Shown here: positions 59,264 through 64,000 of the stretch, piece after piece
Position numbering within the stretch: position 1 is the stretch's first letter
Layout of the letters: the number at the start of each line of letters is the position of its first letter
Assembly: GCF_900168065.1 (NCBI RefSeq)
Contig: NZ_FUZZ01000002.1
Location: 992,001-1,056,000 of the forward strand
Origin: Chitinophaga ginsengisegetis
GTDB taxonomy: Bacteria > Bacteroidota > Bacteroidia > Chitinophagales > Chitinophagaceae
DNA: 64,000 bases
Direction: 5' to 3'
The notes under the pieces: model-generated
The model's input: only the letters and a program-made list of their open reading frames with translations
Database searches by the model: none
What the model was told of the DNA's origin: nothing
Position numbers and translations under genes: made by a program

Positions 59264-59866
59264 TCAGACCAGGTGTTCTTTCATTGCCTTTACAATAGCG
59301 TTGGAGCGGGAATTTACATCGAGCTTGCGATAAATATTCATGATATGGGAACGAACTGTTCCCACACTGATATGACACCCTTCGGCTATCTGCTTGTAAG
59401 TGTCGCCATCTACCAGGCAACGTAAAATTTCCTTCTCCCGCGGCGATAATCCATAGGGATCCTGATAAACCTGTTTCTCTTTACGAAAAAAGGCCAGTAC
59501 TTTGTTAACCGCCACTAAATTCGACTGCAGGGCCGTCTCATAAATCTGAGAAATAAACTCAGTCAGGGAGACCGGCGGTACATGATCCATTTTAAACGCT
59601 TCGGTTGCTGCCGGCACCTGCGTTAATCCCTGTTCCGTTTCGTTCAGGGTAAGCAATAGCACATTTATATCAGGGTAAGCTGCTTTTACTATGCTGGCGG
59701 CTTCTATCGCGGTCAATCCGGGTATCTCTATATCCATAAAAACCAGGTTGCAGATATCTTTTGCTAATTGTTGTAACGTTTCTGATGATTCGCTGTGCAA
59801 TCCTGAAACTTCCAAAACACGCGCTCCTCCTAGACTACCAGGACTTATAGGCCGCACTTTTTTCAT
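59264..59866 (-). CDS. LuxR-type regulator with atypical receiver domain
   Basis: This 200-residue protein has the layout of a NarL/FixJ response regulator. The receiver part keeps the phospho-acceptor-like D45 in VFMDIEIPG, T73 and K92, but lacks the N-terminal pair of acidic residues (usually the DD motif) that hold the magnesium: the first 20 residues read MKKVRPISPGSLGGARVLEV. The C-terminal LuxR HTH is intact (LSPREKEILRCLVDGDTYKQIAEGCHISVGTVRSHIMNIYRKL). No histidine kinase is next to it. Either the receiver is regulated without phosphorylation or the start is not the true one. Confidence 0.85.
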   Translation of the reverse strand: MKKVRPISPGSLGGARVLEVSGLHSESSETLQQLAKDICNLVFMDIEIPGLTAIEAASIVKAAYPDINVLLLTLNETEQGLTQVPAATEAFKMDHVPPVSLTEFISQIYETALQSNLVAVNKVLAFFRKEKQVYQDPYGLSPREKEILRCLVDGDTYKQIAEGCHISVGTVRSHIMNIYRKLDVNSRSNAIVKAMKEHLV

Positions 59867-60207
59867 AATATTCCTTTTGGGTTATATATAATTCATATGA
59901 AATCTCCCATTGATAACTGCAAGTTCCCGGAAGCTGGTATGGTTGATAAATTATAAATGGAAAGATTACACGGTTCCCATACCCGTAACAAATTTGAAAC
60001 AATTAGATGCAGCAGTCAATCGGATACATATATGGTTTTTCAATAAATATTAATATACAATTCCTTTTATATTAACAATAAAACGAAAATATAACGTGGT
60101 ATCTGGTAGTCTTTTAAAGGATTAACGGGAATACAATCAATTACTAATCAACTATTTAAAAGTCGGCACTTCTCTCATTTAAAACAAATTATACTTTAGC
60201 ATATATA
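59867..60207. other. AT-rich gap between the LuxR and sulfatase genes
   Basis: About 340 AT-rich bases. Both flanking genes are on the minus strand, so this is the LuxR upstream region and the sulfatase 3' flank. I saw no gene, strong palindrome or clear promoter element. Confidence 0.5.
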
Positions 60208-61668
60208 TTACATTTGTACCTTTCCGGCTGCTCTTCGCTCAGTTCCCTTTGCCCCGGTGAGGTCGTCTCCGAGCGCTAACCGGTACTTTTCTGCTATTTC
60301 CTGCAAGGATTTCACCACCTCCGGAAACTGCTTCTGCACGTCTAATGTCTCACCCGGATCGCGTCGCATATCATACAGTGCCATGGGCACATCTACTTCC
60401 GGTTGTGCCCCGGGGAAACCATCATATCCCGGCAGATTTAATTTATACGTTCTGCCTTTGTGCGGGAGTACCAGTTTCCACGGCCCCTTCCGGATGGCCT
60501 CCAAACTATTCACCTGGTAATATACGGCCAGTTCATCCCGTGGGTTTGCTTCCGGTTCATTAAATAATAATGACTTCATATCCACTCCATCAATTTTGCG
60601 GACCGGCAATGCAGCCCCGCATAAATTGGCCACAGTGGGGAGCAGGTCAATAGTAGCAGCCATCTTATTGCAAACAGTACCAGCAGGAATTTTCCCGGGC
60701 CACCGCATAATGCACGGCACCCGCGTACCTCCTTCCCAGGAAGTACCTTTGCCTTCCCGCAAGCCACCAGTGTTTCCGGCATGATTACCATAAGACAACC
60801 ACGGACCATTATCACTGGTAAAAATCACCAGGGTGTTATCAGATAAACCATTCTCTTCCAGCGTTTTTAATACCTGGCCAACAGACCAGTCTATTTCTGT
60901 TATCACATCTCCAAAAAGTCCATCCTTACTCTTTCCTTTATGTTTCTCTGAAACCGCAATAGGCACATGCGGCATGCTGTGCGCCAGGTACAGGAAAAAC
61001 GGTTGCTGCCGGTTATTCTTTATAAAACGGCAGGCCCTTTCCGTATAAAGCGTGGTGAGCTGCGACTGATCTTCCAGTGTTTTAATATATCTCAGTGGCT
61101 TGTTACCTTCTATCAGCGGAAGCGGCGGAAACTTGCTCCGCGGATGTGTAGAGGTATCCGAATAAGGCTTCCCATCATAATGCACCGGCCACATATCATT
61201 GGAATAAGGCAGCCCCAGGTACTCATCAAATCCATGCTGCAAAGGCAGCCACGGTTCCTTGCTACCCAAATGCCACTTGCCTACCATGCCGGTGTGATAA
61301 CCCTGTGCTTTTAAAACAGATGCAATGGTTTGTTCGGCGGTGTCCAGCGCAATAGGAGACATTGGAAACAAGGCGCCATTAATGCCTACCCTGTTCGGAT
61401 AACAGCCGGTGAGTAACCCCGCCCTTGATGCAGAACAAACTGCCTGCGCCGCATAAAAATAAGTGAAACGCATGCCCTGTGCGGCCATACGGTTGATATT
61501 AGGTGTGTGCCAGGGAGTGCCGGCATAACATTCAAGGTCACCATAACCCATGTCATCCATGAAGATGATTACAATATTCGGCTTTTTTGCTACCGGCGGC
61601 AGTGATGCAAAGCTGAATAATACAGCCGCCAGTATTAATGTACTCAGGCAAAAAAAAGCTTTTTTCAT
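60208..61668 (-). CDS. Sulfatase (arylsulfatase type, formylglycine-dependent)
   Basis: This 486-residue enzyme removes sulfate from sugars or other esters. Family motifs are VIIFMDDMGYGDLECYAG with metal-binding Asp residues, AVCSASRAGLLTG holding C78 as the formylglycine precursor (C-x-A/S-x-R), VGKWHLG, and TLVIFTSDNGPW. A signal peptide (FFCLSTLILAAVLFSFA) directs export to the periplasm. It lies next to GH29 and other glycosidases, so it probably desulfates the same glycan. The maturase that makes formylglycine is not in the window. Confidence 0.93.
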   Translation of the reverse strand: MKKAFFCLSTLILAAVLFSFASLPPVAKKPNIVIIFMDDMGYGDLECYAGTPWHTPNINRMAAQGMRFTYFYAAQAVCSASRAGLLTGCYPNRVGINGALFPMSPIALDTAEQTIASVLKAQGYHTGMVGKWHLGSKEPWLPLQHGFDEYLGLPYSNDMWPVHYDGKPYSDTSTHPRSKFPPLPLIEGNKPLRYIKTLEDQSQLTTLYTERACRFIKNNRQQPFFLYLAHSMPHVPIAVSEKHKGKSKDGLFGDVITEIDWSVGQVLKTLEENGLSDNTLVIFTSDNGPWLSYGNHAGNTGGLREGKGTSWEGGTRVPCIMRWPGKIPAGTVCNKMAATIDLLPTVANLCGAALPVRKIDGVDMKSLLFNEPEANPRDELAVYYQVNSLEAIRKGPWKLVLPHKGRTYKLNLPGYDGFPGAQPEVDVPMALYDMRRDPGETLDVQKQFPEVVKSLQEIAEKYRLALGDDLTGAKGTERRAAGKVQM

Positions 61669-61765
61669 CCAGGACGTTTAACAATAAAAGATGGTGAGTA
61701 TAAAAATATACATCTTCCTGAGATTTTCTAGAAAAATTTATGAGATCGCCTTCGGCGATGGTAAA

Positions 61766-61809
61766 TTGTCCTGGTTCAGGATTAGGCTGATTTTCCTGAA
61801 CCAGGACAA
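61766..61809. repeat. REP-like palindrome after GH29
   Basis: A perfect 16-bp inverted repeat (61766-61781 with 61794-61809) encloses a 12-base loop, ending 7 bases from the GH29 stop. It has no T-run. Its core CAGGATTAGGCTGATTTT resembles the inverted-repeat arms at 38.2 kb (CAGGATTACCCTGATTTT), suggesting a dispersed repeat family. Confidence 0.65.
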
Positions 61810-61816
61810 CCTTCGC

Positions 61817-63160
61817 TTACTGCAAAATCAATTCTATTACCGGAATTTCCACATCAGGCTTGCGCACCGGCAGTTCCAGCGCCAGGTCGCCTTTATCAGT
61901 GCCACGCATCTTCACTTCCGAACCATCATTCAGTAACTGCGCGTATTTCACTTTGCCTTTCATGCCCGGCAGCTCGAAACGCTGTAACGGATAATCCAGC
62001 AGATGCACGTATAAACGTTTGGTAGTTGGATTGTAAGTAAGCAAACTGTTATCCGGACGTTTGAACTCTGCGGGAGCTTCGGTACAACCGTAAATGGAAC
62101 GGCCATTCACCTGCATCCACTCGCCCATTCCTTTCAGCCTGTCCTGTGCGCGGGCATCAAAAGTACCACGGGAGGTTGGCCCTACATTCAGCAGCAGGTT
62201 ACCGCCTTTGCTCACGGATTCAATCAGCAGCACCAGTAACTGCTTGTTATCTTTCCAGGATGTTTCATCACGGTAATACCCCCACGAACCGGAGAAAGTC
62301 TGACAGGTTTCCCAATGGATACGTTTACCGTTGCGGGTAGGCCATTCAGATACTTTATATTGCTCCGGTGTGGCAAAATCACCACCATCTTCGTACTCGC
62401 CCAGGTCCAGGCGGTCGTTGATGATAATACCCGGTTGCAGTTTGCGGATCATTTTAATAAGATCCAGCGAATTCCAGTCGTTATGATCTTTCCCATGTTC
62501 ACCGGGAAAAGAGAAGTCAGTCCAGAGGATGTCTATCTTTCCATAATTGGTCATCAGTTCCTTCACCTGGTTCTTCAGGTAAGTACGGTATTTTTCCATA
62601 TCACGGCCTTTATTCAGCTTGTCATAATCCTTTGGATCGGAAGGGCGCTGCGGATGCACCCGATCAATGGTATAATCCGGATGATGCCAGTCGATCAGCG
62701 AATAGTAAAACCCTACTTTCAATCCTTCTGCCCGGAAAGCCTCCACCCATTCTTTGATCAGATCTCTTTTAGCTGCGGTGTTAGGCGCTTTATAATCGGT
62801 GTATCTGGAATCAAACAGGCAGAAGCCTTCATGATGTTTGGTGGTGATCACCGCATACTTCATACCTGCGGCTTTCGCCTGCCGGGCCCATTCACGTGGA
62901 TTGTACAGGTCCGGGTTGTAGAGGTCGAAATATTTCTGATAGGCGCTGTCGGTGATGTGCTCATTACTCTTTACCCATTCATGGCGGGAAGGCATGGAAT
63001 ACAGTCCCCAGTGAATAAACATGCCAAAGCGGTCGTTCACCCACCAGGCCAGCCGCTGTTCTTTTTGTGCATCCGTTTCATTGAATATTCTCTTCTCCTG
63101 TGCATTTACTGCCGACAGGAAAACCAGGAAAGTGAGGATACAAAGCGATAGTTTCTTCAT
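61817..63160 (-). CDS. GH29 alpha-L-fucosidase
   Basis: This 447-residue enzyme is a retaining fucosidase. The GH29 outline is clear: signal peptide (CILTFLVFLSAVNAQ), WWVNDRFGMFIHWGLYSMP, AGMKYAVITTKHHEGFCLFDS, KVGFYYSLIDWHHPD, and DILWTDFSFP with D215 as likely nucleophile. The following ETCQTFSGSWGYYRDE and GGNLLLNVGPTSRGTFD are also typical, and the C-terminal beta domain is present. It lies between the sulfatase and a further glycosidase, all on the minus strand. Confidence 0.95.
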   Translation of the reverse strand: MKKLSLCILTFLVFLSAVNAQEKRIFNETDAQKEQRLAWWVNDRFGMFIHWGLYSMPSRHEWVKSNEHITDSAYQKYFDLYNPDLYNPREWARQAKAAGMKYAVITTKHHEGFCLFDSRYTDYKAPNTAAKRDLIKEWVEAFRAEGLKVGFYYSLIDWHHPDYTIDRVHPQRPSDPKDYDKLNKGRDMEKYRTYLKNQVKELMTNYGKIDILWTDFSFPGEHGKDHNDWNSLDLIKMIRKLQPGIIINDRLDLGEYEDGGDFATPEQYKVSEWPTRNGKRIHWETCQTFSGSWGYYRDETSWKDNKQLLVLLIESVSKGGNLLLNVGPTSRGTFDARAQDRLKGMGEWMQVNGRSIYGCTEAPAEFKRPDNSLLTYNPTTKRLYVHLLDYPLQRFELPGMKGKVKYAQLLNDGSEVKMRGTDKGDLALELPVRKPDVEIPVIELILQ

Positions 63161-63197
63161 AACTAAATAAATTATACAAATTTGGTTTGATACAAGG

Positions 63198-64000
63198 TTA
63201 TTCGGCTACCAGCCAGGTGTAACCATTTGCCGGGATGGTTACTTTAACATGCGCGTTGTAACTACGGTCAAGGGTATACGTTTTTAGCGCCCCTTCTTTT
63301 TCCCGGATACGTACGCTTTGTGTGAGCCCGCTGTAATACAAGGGCAAAGCCACTTCACGGGCAATGGCCTGTTGAGTTGGATTATACAGCATCACAAAGG
63401 CCTTTTGCGGCAATTGTGCGCTTACGTGCATAATCCCGTCCCAGTCGCGGCCATCGGCCCTGCGCAGGTGAATGATATCAGTATTAAGAATGTTACGATA
63501 CTTTTTATACCAGGTGATCATATTCTTCACCAGGTTTTTGGTACTATCGGTGTCGTATAAACGCGGACCGCGGTAGCATGCCTGAACGCCGGCGCCGTAG
63601 TACTGTGCCATCAGCTGGTCGTACGCATCCAGGTGATCTTTCAGCGGTTCAAGGGTAGCAGCTGCACCACCACCCTGGTATTCGCTGAGCGGTACAAAGC
63701 CCCAGCCCATGGAAGGGGTTTTCTCCCAGGTGCCGTCAAAAATATTCTGCCTGTTCAGGATCAGTTGTTCTGTGCGCGGCAGGGAAAAATTTACTTCCCG
63801 GTAACCCAATGCTATTTTGTTGGTACCATCCATGAAGTACCAGTCGGGCGCATTTACATACACGCCTTTTTCATTGAGCCAGTGATAAAGTCCTTTCTGC
63901 AACTGCATTTGCTTCCACTGGGAATCTTCCAGGCCTGTATGACCCGGGTGTGTAGTGGATGCACAAACATCTCCCGGATAAGGACCATCGTTTTCAAAAA
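63198..64000 (-). CDS. Putative glycoside hydrolase, C-terminal part (cut by window edge)
   Basis: The frame is open to base 64000, so only the last 266 residues of the protein are visible. It contains GDVCASTTHPGHTGLEDSQW and WYFMDGTNKIALGYREVNF, then GWGFVPLSEYQGGG, and an all-beta end (NGYTWLVAE). The look is that of a large alpha-galactosidase-like glycosidase with C-terminal beta domain; I cannot assign a family. It is the first gene of the minus-strand run with GH29 and the sulfatase, ending 37 bases before GH29, so it likely acts on the same glycan. Confidence 0.7.
   Translation of the reverse strand, partial: FENDGPYPGDVCASTTHPGHTGLEDSQWKQMQLQKGLYHWLNEKGVYVNAPDWYFMDGTNKIALGYREVNFSLPRTEQLILNRQNIFDGTWEKTPSMGWGFVPLSEYQGGGAAATLEPLKDHLDAYDQLMAQYYGAGVQACYRGPRLYDTDSTKNLVKNMITWYKKYRNILNTDIIHLRRADGRDWDGIMHVSAQLPQKAFVMLYNPTQQAIAREVALPLYYSGLTQSVRIREKEGALKTYTLDRSYNAHVKVTIPANGYTWLVAE

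Noticed and set aside
62315..63151. 278-codon plus-strand frame opposite GH29
   Set aside because: Antisense to a clear GH29 gene; no domain recognised.

Overview
The window looks like a chromosomal segment of a Bacteroidota bacterium, most likely from the Chitinophagaceae (Chitinophaga-like). The reasons are a SusC/SusD pair, promoters of the Bacteroidota type (TTTG, 18-20 nt, TAnnTTTG) in front of several genes, few Shine-Dalgarno sequences, an E1 alpha/beta fusion, a type II thymidine kinase, a ccmB-ccmC-ccmD cluster and many secreted glycoside hydrolases. The family assignment is inference from gene content, not from a marker-gene tree.

Layout. 0-3.3 kb: the end of an SDR oxidoreductase, then a two-gene family 2A encapsulin operon, with an SrpI-type shell followed by a cysteine desulfurase carrying a 146-residue disordered targeting extension. 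3.4-5.8 kb: an initiator tRNA with its own promoter and terminator, a YiaA-type membrane protein and an unknown membrane protein. 5.8-11 kb: a regulatory region with three GCTAAATCG sites ahead of an isolated SusC/SusD pair. 11-14.4 kb: a fused 2-oxoacid dehydrogenase E1 divergent from a MarR regulator, then a FAH-family hydrolase. 14.4-32 kb: housekeeping genes (pth, rplY, prs, radC, ispD, queA, a peptide-type ABC ATPase, AMP nucleosidase, glutamate dehydrogenase, ccmBCD, accC, tdk, waaA). 32-38 kb: a six-gene nucleotide-sugar operon (aminotransferase, UDP-glucose dehydrogenase, UDP-xylose synthase, rfbB, rfbC, rfbD). 38.2-38.75 kb: a non-coding island bounded by a 53-bp inverted repeat. 39-49.5 kb: tyrS, two secreted amidohydrolases, a Spy-like protein, glycerate kinase, mannonate dehydratase and a second MarR regulator. 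49.8-51.3 kb: an unusual sigma-like/anti-sigma-like/TPR membrane fusion. 51.4-64 kb: a carbohydrate-degradation region with an alginate-lyase-family enzyme, a clan D alpha-galactosidase, GH95 and GH29 fucosidases, a sulfatase and a partial glycosidase, interrupted by AraC, siderophore-interacting and LuxR genes.

How the genes work together. The encapsulin operon should form a protein shell around a SufS-type desulfurase, a sulfur-storage or sulfur-mobilisation compartment already described in cyanobacteria. The nucleotide-sugar operon should supply UDP-glucuronate, UDP-xylose and dTDP-rhamnose for surface polysaccharide, with rfbA missing. The right-hand region should strip fucose, galactose, sulfate and uronate residues from a complex glycan; it has no SusCD in view, while the only SusCD pair in the window has no enzymes beside it. 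I found no CRISPR array, insertion sequence, prophage or rRNA.

The strongest candidates for a closer look are the encapsulin operon with its targeting extension, the covarying dyads ahead of SusCD, the sigma/anti-sigma/TPR fusion, the inverted-repeat island at 38.2 kb, and the amidohydrolases that lack their metal-binding motif.
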